From assembly GCF_937976295.1 (NCBI RefSeq), contig NZ_CALJRY010000311.1, positions 1 through 9,719 on the forward strand: a stretch of DNA of 9,719 nt. Reading direction: 5' to 3'. The DNA is from an uncultured Rothia sp. GTDB taxonomy: Bacteria; Actinomycetota; Actinomycetes; Actinomycetales; Micrococcaceae. Under the pieces are notes generated by a model. The model made no database searches. It was not told the DNA's origin and saw only the letters and a list, made by a program, of their open reading frames with translations. A program made the translations under genes and the position numbers. Below, one piece after another: positions 1 through 5,960 of the stretch; position 1 is the stretch's first letter, and each line of letters begins with the position of its first letter.

Positions 1-521
1 AGGTCGCTCCGGCTAACTGCGGCGGCTCGATCGTGGTGGGCGCTACCGACCAGGACGGTAAGCGTAGCGACTTCTCCAACTATGGCAAGCTCGTTGATGT
101 GAGCGCCCCCGGTAGTAGCATCATGTCCACCGTGGACCTGGGTACCACCGTGTCCACCGGCGCAGGATACACCGAGTACGACGGCACTTCCATGGCGGCA
201 CCCCAGGTTGCTGGTGTGATTGCCCTGATGAAGTCCGTGGATCCCTCGCTGAACGCTGAGCGCGCAAAGCAGATTCTGAAGCAGACCTCTAAGCCGCTCA
301 CCTGCGATGTGAACGCTTGCGGCTCCGGCATTGTGAACGCGGCGAGCGCCCTGGCTGCCCTGCAGGGCAAGCAGGATTCGAACCCCGTTGTGAAGCCCTG
401 GCCGAAGCGTGCACCCAAGTACCCGACCCGTGCAGCTCGCGTTGGCTACGTGACCAACCCGACCACTAACCACAACCCTCCCTTCCTGATTACCCCCGGT
501 GGCCTGATTCCCGGTCAGTAA
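1..521 (+). CDS. S8 family serine protease (subtilase), C-terminal part; 5' end outside window
   Basis: The reading frame is open from the left edge (frame starting at base 3), so the true start lies upstream and the Asp and His of the catalytic triad are not visible. What is seen is the end of a subtilisin fold: a NCGGSIVVGATD stretch, SDFSNYG, a VSAPG motif, and GTSMAAPQVAG carrying the catalytic serine (codon at 189-191). A GSGIVNAASAL segment typical of the end of the peptidase domain follows. Two cysteines (CDVNAC) could form a local disulfide. After the domain comes a Pro/Lys/Arg-rich tail of about 45 residues with no recognisable anchor: no sorting motif and no membrane helix. Family members are normally secreted endopeptidases, so secretion is inferred from the family; the signal peptide would be off the window. 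It converges on the glycosyltransferase gene. The family call is secure, substrate unknown. Confidence 0.93.
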   Translation, partial: VAPANCGGSIVVGATDQDGKRSDFSNYGKLVDVSAPGSSIMSTVDLGTTVSTGAGYTEYDGTSMAAPQVAGVIALMKSVDPSLNAERAKQILKQTSKPLTCDVNACGSGIVNAASALAALQGKQDSNPVVKPWPKRAPKYPTRAARVGYVTNPTTNHNPPFLITPGGLIPGQ

Positions 522-582
522 TCGGCATATTGCCAGTTCGGAAGCCAGTGAGCCAATAGGCTTCTGAAGGACGCCACATACA

Positions 583-616
583 AAAAGCCCCCGCTGAAAA
601 ATCAGCGGGGGCTTTT
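583..616 (+). terminator. Bidirectional Rho-independent terminator
   Basis: A perfect inverted repeat (AAAAGCCCCCGCTGA, loop of 4, then its complement ending in TTTT) sits about 60 nt after the protease stop. The stem has a G/C-rich core, and the flanking A-run and T-run give a U-tail on either strand. It can end the protease transcript and also stop read-through from the convergent minus-strand glycosidase/glycosyltransferase unit. A weaker stem (GAAGCC/GGCTTC, 541-564) lies just before it. Confidence 0.9.
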
Positions 617-657
617 CGTGAACAGAACGCTGCTGCTTGTGGTGCTGCAGCTTGCAT

Positions 658-690
658 CTCCCACCCACCCTCACGACTGACGGGTGGGAG
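658..690. other. G/C-rich stem-loop in the convergent intergenic region
   Basis: CTCCCACCC (658-666) pairs with GGGTGGGAG (682-690) around a 15-nt loop. On the plus strand it is followed by AAGTTTTG, so it could be a weak back-up terminator. On the minus strand no U-run follows. Its role is unproven. Confidence 0.45.
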
Positions 691-700
691 AAGTTTTGTA

Positions 701-736
701 GGTAGCCCCTAGTGAACTAGCCGCTAGGGGCGTACC
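701..736 (-). terminator. Stem-loop spanning the stop codon of the glycosyltransferase gene
   Basis: GGTA plus GCCCCTAG (701-712) pairs with CTAGGGGC and TACC (724-736) with a one-base bulge. The right arm contains the TAG stop codon of the glycosyltransferase gene (724-726). There is no clear U-run after it on the minus strand, so it may be a transcript 3'-end or stability structure, with the perfect terminator at 583-616 doing the actual termination. Confidence 0.4.
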
Positions 737-1917
737 TGGGAGGCTGGCATCCCGGCACGAATACCTGCAACCTCCATGCGAGCCGACTCGTAGCTCACCG
801 CACGCAAGCCGGAAGAGGCGGCGATTGCTTGAGTCTCTTCTCGCGTATTTTCCTGACGCTGGGCGGGTAGAAAAACCCAGCGGCGCTGAACCGCGAAGCT
901 GATCGGGATCAGAATCAGCTCGGTCAGGATCTTGGCGACCAGCAGGGATGCACCCAGACCGGTCAGAGTTTCCATCAGAGCCGCGTTAGTGGCGAGGATG
1001 CCCACCGCCAGCACGGTGTAACGTACCAGCGAAGAGGATGCGGAGGGGCGTGCGCCTCCGTCATGCATGAGCATTCGGTTGACGGTGAAGTTCGTCAGTG
1101 CCGAGATGACGCGGGCACCGATTACGGCTGCCAGAAGCGGAACGCCCATGCCCACCAGGACGAAGAGGGCGATAGCGTCCACCAGGAAGCCGGTCAGGAA
1201 AGACGAAGCCAGGAAGGCAAGCAGCGGTGCGTAAATCAGCGCCGAGTCCTGCAGCGGCCTAAAGTGGCTGGTCGGGTTGCCCGGCTCGTAGACCTTCACG
1301 ATGGGTACCTGCACCAGTTCCACTTTTACGCGGGTTGCGCGCAGGAGCATGGAGAACTCGTACTCGTACTTATCGCCGGGAATCTGTAGCAACCAGTCCA
1401 GAATCTGCGGGGTGAAGCCGCGCAGACCGGTCTGGGTATCTGCCACGCGGGCACCGGTGGCCAGGGTGAAGAAGCCTACGGTTGCGATGTTGCCAATCTT
1501 GGAACGTAGCGGCACCTTGGTGCCTTCTTCGCCGGCGTTCGGGTCGGGCTTGGTACGCACGCCGAGGATGATGCTCCTCTGACCTGCCGCCGCTGCGGTT
1601 TCGGTGCGCACACCCACACGGAAGATGTCCCGAGGTAAGTGCTGGCCGTCCGCGTCGGCGGTGACGATAACCTCACCGGGGCGGTTTGCTTTCGCCCAGG
1701 CGATACCGGTGCGCAGTGCCGCGCCCTTGCCCTTGTTGACCGGGTGGGTCTGCACGGTCACGCCGCTGATACGCAGTTCGGTAAAGATCGGTGCGTAGGT
1801 GCTGCCGGATCCATCGTCAATCACGAGGATTTCAGCGCTGGGGTCCTGTTCGCGCAGAGCCCGGGCAAGGCGGACCAGTGATTGGTCAGGCTTGTAAGCG
1901 GGTATCAGGATGATCAT
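724..1917 (-). CDS. Family 2 glycosyltransferase fused to a GtrA-like membrane domain
   Basis: The 397-residue protein starts MIILIPAYKP. The first ~215 residues are a GT-A fold family 2 glycosyltransferase: the nucleotide-binding DDGS (34-37), KGKGAAL (62-68), the metal-binding DADGQH (88-93) and the DTQTGLRGF motif (160-168) found in dolichol/polyprenyl-phosphate sugar transferases. An HFRPLQDSALIY segment (218-229) leads into about four hydrophobic helices (roughly 228-345) ending in FAVQRRWVF, typical of GtrA-like domains. A hydrophilic tail of about 50 residues follows. Such proteins usually transfer a sugar to polyprenyl phosphate at the inner membrane face and support flipping or use of the lipid-linked sugar. 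Its ATG overlaps the stop codon of the upstream glycosidase gene (ATGA), with AGGGAG six bases ahead, so the two are probably translationally coupled. Donor sugar and acceptor cannot be read from the sequence. Confidence 0.9.
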   Translation of the reverse strand: MIILIPAYKPDQSLVRLARALREQDPSAEILVIDDGSGSTYAPIFTELRISGVTVQTHPVNKGKGAALRTGIAWAKANRPGEVIVTADADGQHLPRDIFRVGVRTETAAAAGQRSIILGVRTKPDPNAGEEGTKVPLRSKIGNIATVGFFTLATGARVADTQTGLRGFTPQILDWLLQIPGDKYEYEFSMLLRATRVKVELVQVPIVKVYEPGNPTSHFRPLQDSALIYAPLLAFLASSFLTGFLVDAIALFVLVGMGVPLLAAVIGARVISALTNFTVNRMLMHDGGARPSASSSLVRYTVLAVGILATNAALMETLTGLGASLLVAKILTELILIPISFAVQRRWVFLPAQRQENTREETQAIAASSGLRAVSYESARMEVAGIRAGMPASQVRP

Positions 1918-2978
1918 GATGCGCTCCCTGCAATGTAGAGGATGTCGCTGGTGCCGCGTTCCTTGGTGCCACCCTGGGGGCGGTTGACCAGCTGGTTGTT
2001 GAAGACCATGGCGGAGGAGCCGCCACCGTCCAGGTTGTAAGCGGTCACGCAGCCGAGGTCCTTGAACATCTGGGCGAACTCGGGCATGGTCACGCCGCGC
2101 GAGTAGTTGGTGGAGCGGCCGTCGACCACGATGAAGACCAGGTGGTTAGTGCCGAGCACACCCACGCCGGTTCGCGGCTGGTTGCCCTGGATGGAGTGGT
2201 TACCGAAGTTGGTGTCCACCTCGACGCTGTCGATGCCGTCGACGATTGCGGAGTCCTTGACCAGTGCGGGGCCGAAGGAGAGGGTGTTCCACACACCCTC
2301 GCTGACGAGGGTCTGGGCGTTGGTTGCGGTTTCGTCGTAGAGCTTGACGGAGCCGTCGCGGTAGAAGGCGAGACCCTCGCGAGCGCCGGAGTCACGGTAG
2401 ACAACACCGTTTCGAATCACGATGCCGGTGGTACGGAAGCCGTAGTAGTCGCCGTTGATCGCCCAGATGCCATTGTGTTCGGAGGCAATGTTCGAGGGGG
2501 TGTCGATGATGTTCTGGCCGAACTTGTTGTTGGCGAAGGCGCTTCGCAGCAGGGTTGCGTTGTCGAGCTTGATGTCTGCTACGAAGGAGACGACCGCATT
2601 GGAGCCGCTGCCGGTGGTGTTGGAGGTGATGGTGATCGAGCCTTCGTTAGCGGTGAGGCTCTGGCCGTTGACCTTCACGCCGGTCAGTTCGGTGGGGTCT
2701 GCGGTGGCGGAGCCGCTTGCGTTTGCCTGCTGTGCCGCCGCCTCGTAGGCGGTGGTGTCTTCGATTTCTGTGTGCTCTGCCAGGTAGCGGTTGTACGCCC
2801 AGCCTGCGCCGCCGCCGACTACTGCGAGTGCGCCGAGGCCGCCGCCGATGAAGATTCGACGGGTGAGCTTCTTCTTGGCTAGCTTCTGCTCTGCAGCGGT
2901 TTGGGTTGCGTTAGCTTGTTCTGCTGCGGTCTGGGTGGTCTGGTCAATGTTCTGAGTCATGTTCTGTTCGTTGTTCAT
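1914..2978 (-). CDS. Phosphodiester glycosidase family protein (NAGPA domain) with Tat-like signal anchor
   Basis: The protein has 354 residues. It opens with a polar N-terminus holding a repeated TQTAAEQ (15-21, 25-31). Next come KKKLTRRIFIGG (35-46) and a Gly/Ala/Val-rich hydrophobic stretch to about residue 61. TRRIFIG fits a twin-arginine signal, so export by Tat, or a signal anchor, is inferred. The body from about 100 carries motifs of the NAGPA/phosphodiester glycosidase (formerly DUF2233) domain: NGDYY (175-179), SFGPALV (234-240), QPRTGVG (267-273), VDGR (285-288) and NLDGGGSSAM (315-324). Known family members cleave a sugar from a sugar-1-phosphate diester, so a cell-wall polymer or phosphosugar substrate outside the membrane is plausible but not shown. 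Its stop overlaps the next gene's start. The ATG at 2976-2978 has only a weak AGAG-like ribosome site; an ATG six codons later is an alternative. Confidence 0.9.
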   Translation of the reverse strand: MNNEQNMTQNIDQTTQTAAEQANATQTAAEQKLAKKKLTRRIFIGGGLGALAVVGGGAGWAYNRYLAEHTEIEDTTAYEAAAQQANASGSATADPTELTGVKVNGQSLTANEGSITITSNTTGSGSNAVVSFVADIKLDNATLLRSAFANNKFGQNIIDTPSNIASEHNGIWAINGDYYGFRTTGIVIRNGVVYRDSGAREGLAFYRDGSVKLYDETATNAQTLVSEGVWNTLSFGPALVKDSAIVDGIDSVEVDTNFGNHSIQGNQPRTGVGVLGTNHLVFIVVDGRSTNYSRGVTMPEFAQMFKDLGCVTAYNLDGGGSSAMVFNNQLVNRPQGGTKERGTSDILYIAGSAS

Positions 2979-3220
2979 GTCTCTAGAATGCCGGGCTATT
3001 CTCTGTGCCAGGCATGACTAAGCTGTGCAGAAGCTATGTATGCATATTCATTTTTAATTTCTTTATTCATGCGCTTTCTGATTGCCAGATAAAGGCTATT
3101 CATGCATATGTATAAAGTTGCAGAAAGGCTGTATACGCCCCGTATAGCTGCGTGCAACGGCGTGCTACAGCCCGCCTCCTATCCCCCGCACATATGCGCC
3201 GCGCAGCCGGGGCAGGGCAC
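2979..3220 (-). promoter_or_regulatory. AT-rich upstream region of the glycosidase-glycosyltransferase unit
   Basis: This non-coding stretch must hold the promoter of the downstream minus-strand unit, because a terminator closes the preceding gene. Visible elements are three direct copies of ATTCAT (3046-3051, 3065-3070, 3098-3103), two ATGCAT palindromes and a 6-3-6 inverted repeat TATACG-CCC-CGTATA (3132-3146). I could not pick a convincing -35/-10 pair. An ORF reading across on the plus strand has no family resemblance and was not called. Confidence 0.45.
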
Positions 3221-3263
3221 GAAAAAACCGGCTGAGCACCCCGTGTGGGGTCTCAAGCCGGTT
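3221..3263 (-). terminator. Rho-independent terminator after the DUF3073 gene
   Basis: On the minus strand AACCGGCT, an internal ACCCC/GGGGT-type stem and AGCCGGTT form a long interrupted hairpin, followed directly by a run of six T. It lies about 55 nt past the DUF3073 stop. A smaller inverted repeat CGAATA/TATTCG (3274-3296) sits between the stop and this hairpin. Confidence 0.88.
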
Positions 3264-3317
3264 CATCATCTATCGAATACGGTCGATCGATATTCGCCGA
3301 ATCATTCCGCGTATTCT

Positions 3318-3527
3318 TTATGCCTCATCCTCGTAGGACGCGTACTTTTCTGCGTATGCCGAGTAGTCGTCCTCGTCGTCATAGCGACGGCGGGACGAAT
3401 CGGAGGACTTCGTTTTCTTCGCGCTACTGAGCTCGCGCTCGAGTGCGCTGTAGTCGGTCTCGGGGCTGAAGTACTTCATCTCCCGAGCCTGCCTTGTTGC
3501 TTTAGCCTTCTGACGGCCGCGCCCCAT
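3318..3527 (-). CDS. DUF3073 family protein
   Basis: A 69-residue, highly charged protein beginning MGRGRQKAKATRQAREMKYF and continuing SPETDYSALERELS. This N-terminal signature is diagnostic of DUF3073, a short family found in actinobacteria whose function is unknown. The N-terminal half is basic. The C-terminal half is acidic with many Tyr, Asp and Glu residues and is probably disordered. There is no signal peptide or membrane segment, so it is likely cytoplasmic. The ATG (3525-3527) is preceded by a strong AGAGGGGG ribosome binding site about 8 nt upstream. It has its own candidate promoter and a strong terminator, so it is probably a single-gene transcript. It is conserved across actinobacteria and is most likely unrelated in function to its neighbours here. 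Confidence 0.93.
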   Translation of the reverse strand: MGRGRQKAKATRQAREMKYFSPETDYSALERELSSAKKTKSSDSSRRRYDDEDDYSAYAEKYASYEDEA

Positions 3528-3610
3528 GGCGTGACCCCCTCTTTCATCCTGTCCGAGGCGAACAGCACGCGCGGCGCATCGCTCTCGGATCGTTCAACAG
3601 TCTTTACTAC

Positions 3611-3639
3611 ACTATAGAGTACCCTGTTTCAGCCCTGAA
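3611..3639 (-). promoter_or_regulatory. Candidate sigma-70-type promoter for DUF3073
   Basis: On the minus strand TTCAGG and TATAGT are separated by exactly 17 nt, with the -10 box about 84 nt upstream of the ATG. The -10 is good and the -35 is weak, so this is a plausible but unproven call. Confidence 0.4.
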
Positions 3640-3879
3640 TGTCTCGCTGAACGGCACCTATTTTGCGTATCAGAGCACTTCTTCGCACCGGAACAACCGT
3701 TTTATTTTGCACCGGTAGCGAGCGCACCAAAACCCCTACCCCGCTGCACCGCATCAAACCAGCGCTCACGCGCGGCCCAACATCATTGGCAATGAACGCG
3801 CGTACCCCACGGTTACGACCTATGAGCCTCACCCCTAGAAAGCATAATCATGGCTGAGGTGAGGCAGCCCAGATACCCC
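3640..3879. other. Intergenic region between the lipoprotein terminator and the DUF3073 promoter
   Basis: I see no supportable gene here. The short ORFs on both strands (roughly 3629-3857) lack ribosome sites and family resemblance. The one structure of note is an inverted repeat, GCCTCACC (3826-3833) with GGTGAGGC (3858-3865), with a 24-nt A/T-richer loop that contains CATAAT on the plus strand. Confidence 0.5.
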
Positions 3880-3920
3880 AAAACCCCGCATCAGAAGTGC
3901 TTATACTTCCGTTGCGGGGT
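3880..3920 (-). terminator. Rho-independent terminator of the DUF4956-VTC-lipoprotein operon
   Basis: ACCCCGCA (3883-3890) pairs with TGCGGGGT (3913-3920), and an inner GAAGT/ACTTC stem (3894-3909) continues the hairpin. On the minus strand the stem is followed by TTTT. It lies about 120 nt downstream of the carbohydrate-binding lipoprotein stop. The U-run is short, so efficiency is uncertain. Confidence 0.65.
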
Positions 3921-4018
3921 CTGGGTCTCCCTACCGGCTCACTCACAAGGCCGGGTTCAGAGAGGGTACCGTGCCGGTCATGACATCCAGCACGGGGCTT
4001 GAGGGGTTACCTGCCGTC
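3921..4018 (-). other. Structured 3' untranslated region of the lipoprotein gene
   Basis: Between the gene end and its terminator are two further inverted repeats: CCGGC/GCCGG (3934-3938, 3950-3954) and CCGTGC/GCACGG (3969-3974, 3990-3995). Together with the terminator they give three stem-loops in a row on the minus-strand transcript. No coding potential is evident. Confidence 0.45.
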
Positions 4019-4060
4019 CTAGCTTGCAGTGAAGGAACTGCTAGCTTGCAGTAAAGGAAC
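4019..4060 (-). repeat. 22-bp tandem duplication of the 3' end of the lipoprotein gene, including its stop codon
   Basis: Two adjacent near-identical units start at 4019 and 4041. Each begins CTAGCTTGCAGT on the plus strand, and they differ at only two positions. The unit at 4041 holds the last codons (GSFTAS) and the TAG stop. The unit at 4019 repeats them beyond the stop. Because 22 is not a multiple of three, the second copy is out of frame with the gene. Confidence 0.9.
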
Positions 4061-5774
4061 CGAGCGAGGTGGCGTTGGAAGCCAGGGTGGTGCTGGATGC
4101 ATCCACGCTATCGGTGGTGGTGTACACGGTGTAGCTCTCGCCCTTGGCGATCTTGGAGCTGGAGACCAGGATCAGTGCAGTGCTGGAGTTCGTGACCTTG
4201 TAGTTTGCCACCACGTTACCGGAGGAATCAGCCACCTGTACGGTGGTGCCCGCGCTCAGGTTCGATACGTTGCTGATCTTCACGTAGCCGCTGGTGGAGG
4301 AGGTGGAGGGAGCCTCGAACATGTCACCGGAGTTACCTGCGGTCACGGTCGCGCCGTTGAGCAGCAGGTCGCCGTTGGTGTCCAGGGAGGTGTTACCACC
4401 GGTGAAGGGGCCATTGACAACCACGGTGCCGCCGGAGAAGGTTGCAGTGCCGTTGGAGTCGATGCCGTCACCGTTAGCGTTCACGGTGACCGTACCGCCG
4501 GAGATGTTGACGGCTGCATCAACTACCTCGAAGGTGCCGCCGCCACCGCCCATGCCGCCACCTGCGCCACCGCCAGCCGGGGGCTGGCCCATGCCGCCAC
4601 CGGCAGGTGCCTGACCACCGGAGGTAGCCTGGCCGCCACCTGCGGGTGCCTGACCTGCGCTACCGCTGGGTGCCTGGGGTGCGGAATTCTGACCGGTCTG
4701 TGCGCTCTGGCCAGTCTGCGCACTCTGATCAGTCGAGGTTGCAGTAGTCGAGTCGGTAGTGGTCGTGGTGCTGTACGAAGCGTTGATACCGTCATCGGAG
4801 CTGGTCACGTTCACGGTACCGTCCAGAATGTTGATGTACTGCGCCTCAATACCCTCGTTCGCCTGGGTAATGTTCAGGGTACCGCCGGAGATTTCCAGAA
4901 CACGCTCAGCCTTGAAACCGTCATCACCTGCGGAGATGTTCACGGTACCGCCGCTCAGGCGTACCCAGCCGCGGTTGCCGTCGGTGTCATTGGTTGCCTT
5001 GATACCGTCCTGGCTTGCGGTCACGGTGATGGTACCGTCCAGGATATCAACGTAGTCCTTACCCTTGATGCCGGTGTTTGCCGCGCTCACTTCCAGGGTG
5101 CCGGAGGCAATCACCAGGCCGTCAGAGGTGTGGACACCCTCTTCGTACTTACCCTCAACCTTCAGGGTGCCTTCGCCCGCCAGGGTCAGGTCACTCTTGG
5201 AGTAGATGGCCGCGTCGGGGCTGCCGCTGGCGGTATCGGAGTAGGAGGAGCCGTCAGAGACGGTGTTGGTGGTACCCGAAGCGGTGTAGATAACGACCTC
5301 GTCGGCTTCAACCACGTTGATAGCCGCACCGGTGGAGTTGGTGATGGTCGCGTTGTTCAGGATCAGGCGGACCTTATCGCTATCTGCTGCTTCGACCTTG
5401 ACCTGTCCGTTGTAGGTGCCGGTGAGCTTGTAGTTACCCGCCTTGGTGATGGTGATGACGCCATCGCTGACGGTCACACCGTCGGTTGCGGTCGGGTTGG
5501 AGAGGTCAATGGTAACTTCGCTGGAGGAGTCCCAGGTGACGTCCTTTGCGGAGTAGTGGGTGTCCTCTGCGAGCTTCGCGCCGTTCTTCACGTCGGTGGA
5601 GAAGGAGTCTGCCACCTTCGACGTGGTGCCCGAAGTGCTCGAAGTGGAGGTGCCGGTCGCACTAGTGGTATTAGTGCTGGTAGCCGTTGTCGAGGTTGCC
5701 GAGCAACCGGTCAGGGCGAGGGCTGCCAGCAGGGTTACGGAAGTTGCACTCTTGATGATGCTGTTCTTTTTCAC
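4041..5774 (-). CDS. Carbohydrate-binding domain-containing lipoprotein (Cthe_2159/DUF4353-like beta-helix)
   Basis: The 577-residue protein starts at a GTG (5772-5774) with AGGA about five bases upstream. The N-terminus is a lipoprotein signal: MKKNSIIK, a hydrophobic core and the lipobox LTGC with Cys24, so it should be anchored to the outer face of the membrane. A Ser/Thr-rich linker (25-55) precedes a beta-helical domain with about 20-residue rungs, such as SGGTVNISAGDDGFKAE, SGGTLNITQANEGIEAQ and DGTVNVTSSDDGINAS. Recurrent Asp-Gly and Asp-Asp-Gly positions could bind calcium. A low-complexity insertion (335-413) interrupts the helix, and rungs resume with NISGGTVTVNANGDGID. Related proteins, of which Cthe_2159 is the studied example, bind acidic or cellulosic polysaccharides and calcium without known catalysis. 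The gene is last in the DUF4956-VTC cluster, which suggests a surface matrix or polymer role. The ligand is unknown. Confidence 0.88.
   Translation of the reverse strand: MKKNSIIKSATSVTLLAALALTGCSATSTTATSTNTTSATGTSTSSTSGTTSKVADSFSTDVKNGAKLAEDTHYSAKDVTWDSSSEVTIDLSNPTATDGVTVSDGVITITKAGNYKLTGTYNGQVKVEAADSDKVRLILNNATITNSTGAAINVVEADEVVIYTASGTTNTVSDGSSYSDTASGSPDAAIYSKSDLTLAGEGTLKVEGKYEEGVHTSDGLVIASGTLEVSAANTGIKGKDYVDILDGTITVTASQDGIKATNDTDGNRGWVRLSGGTVNISAGDDGFKAERVLEISGGTLNITQANEGIEAQYINILDGTVNVTSSDDGINASYSTTTTTDSTTATSTDQSAQTGQSAQTGQNSAPQAPSGSAGQAPAGGGQATSGGQAPAGGGMGQPPAGGGAGGGMGGGGGTFEVVDAAVNISGGTVTVNANGDGIDSNGTATFSGGTVVVNGPFTGGNTSLDTNGDLLLNGATVTAGNSGDMFEAPSTSSTSGYVKISNVSNLSAGTTVQVADSSGNVVANYKVTNSSTALILVSSSKIAKGESYTVYTTTDSVDASSTTLASNATSLGSFTAS
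4536..4772 (-). repeat. Low-complexity Thr/Ser/Gln then Gly/Pro/Ala-rich insert in the lipoprotein
   Basis: Residues about 335-413 pass from a poly-Thr/Ser run through a duplicated SAQTGQ (351-362) to APAGGG/PPAGGG units and a nearly pure Gly-Met tract. It separates two blocks of beta-helix rungs and probably forms a flexible loop. The DNA is correspondingly repetitive (CCGCCACCTGCG-like units on the plus strand). Confidence 0.8.
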
Positions 5775-5883
5775 GGTATTCCTTCTTCGTGTATCACAGC
5801 ACTATGTAGTGCCGCTGCGGGTTTCTTGTAAGTAGTCTTGGGGTTGTGCCCTGGTATCAGGGTTCTGGGTCTTTGTTCTGGAG

Positions 5884-5918
5884 GTGCGGGTAAGGTAGGT
5901 GCGCTACCCTACCCGCAC
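5884..5918 (-). other. Long hairpin between the VTC and lipoprotein genes
   Basis: GTGCGGGTA and GGTAG (5884-5898) pair with CTACC and TACCCGCAC (5904-5918) as 14 base pairs with one internal mismatch and a 5-nt loop. No T-run follows on either strand, so it is not a standard terminator. Lying in the ~180-nt gap inside the operon, it is a candidate mRNA processing or stability element that would set different levels for the two cistrons. Confidence 0.65.
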
Positions 5919-5924
5919 ATCCCG

Positions 5925-5960
5925 GGTTGCCGCTTTAGGCGGGATTGCCGTTTTAGGCGG
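5925..5960 (-). repeat. 18-bp tandem duplication of the 3' end of the VTC gene, including its stop codon
   Basis: GGTTGCCGCTTTAGGCGG (5925-5942) is followed directly by GATTGCCGTTTTAGGCGG (5943-5960), identical at 16 of 18 positions. The right unit carries the real TAA stop (5953-5955). The left unit supplies a second in-frame TAA six codons downstream. Confidence 0.9.

Noticed and set aside
2142..2882. A 246-residue plus-strand open frame opposite the glycosidase gene
   Set aside because: Val/Gly/Ala/Asp-rich shadow with no domain. The opposite strand encodes the NAGPA motifs.
3102..3617. A 171-residue plus-strand open frame covering the glycosidase leader and DUF3073
   Set aside because: It overlaps the whole DUF3073 gene and its terminator on the opposite strand, has no ribosome site and resembles nothing.
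3629..3857. Short ORFs on both strands (64 and 67 residues) between DUF3073 and the lipoprotein terminator
   Set aside because: No ribosome sites, no recognisable sequence, and the minus-strand one overlaps the candidate DUF3073 promoter.
3880..4018. tRNA or other structured RNA gene, considered because of several stems
   Set aside because: The stems do not form a cloverleaf, there is no convincing T-loop or anticodon arm, and position and U-run fit a 3' untranslated region with a terminator.
4029..5831. A 600-residue open frame on the plus strand opposite the lipoprotein gene, slightly longer than the real gene
   Set aside because: Its product is a Gly/Val/Ala/Cys-rich sequence without recognisable motifs, and it mirrors the codon bias and repeats of the minus-strand gene. 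The minus-strand frame has a lipobox, regular beta-helix rungs and a ribosome site.
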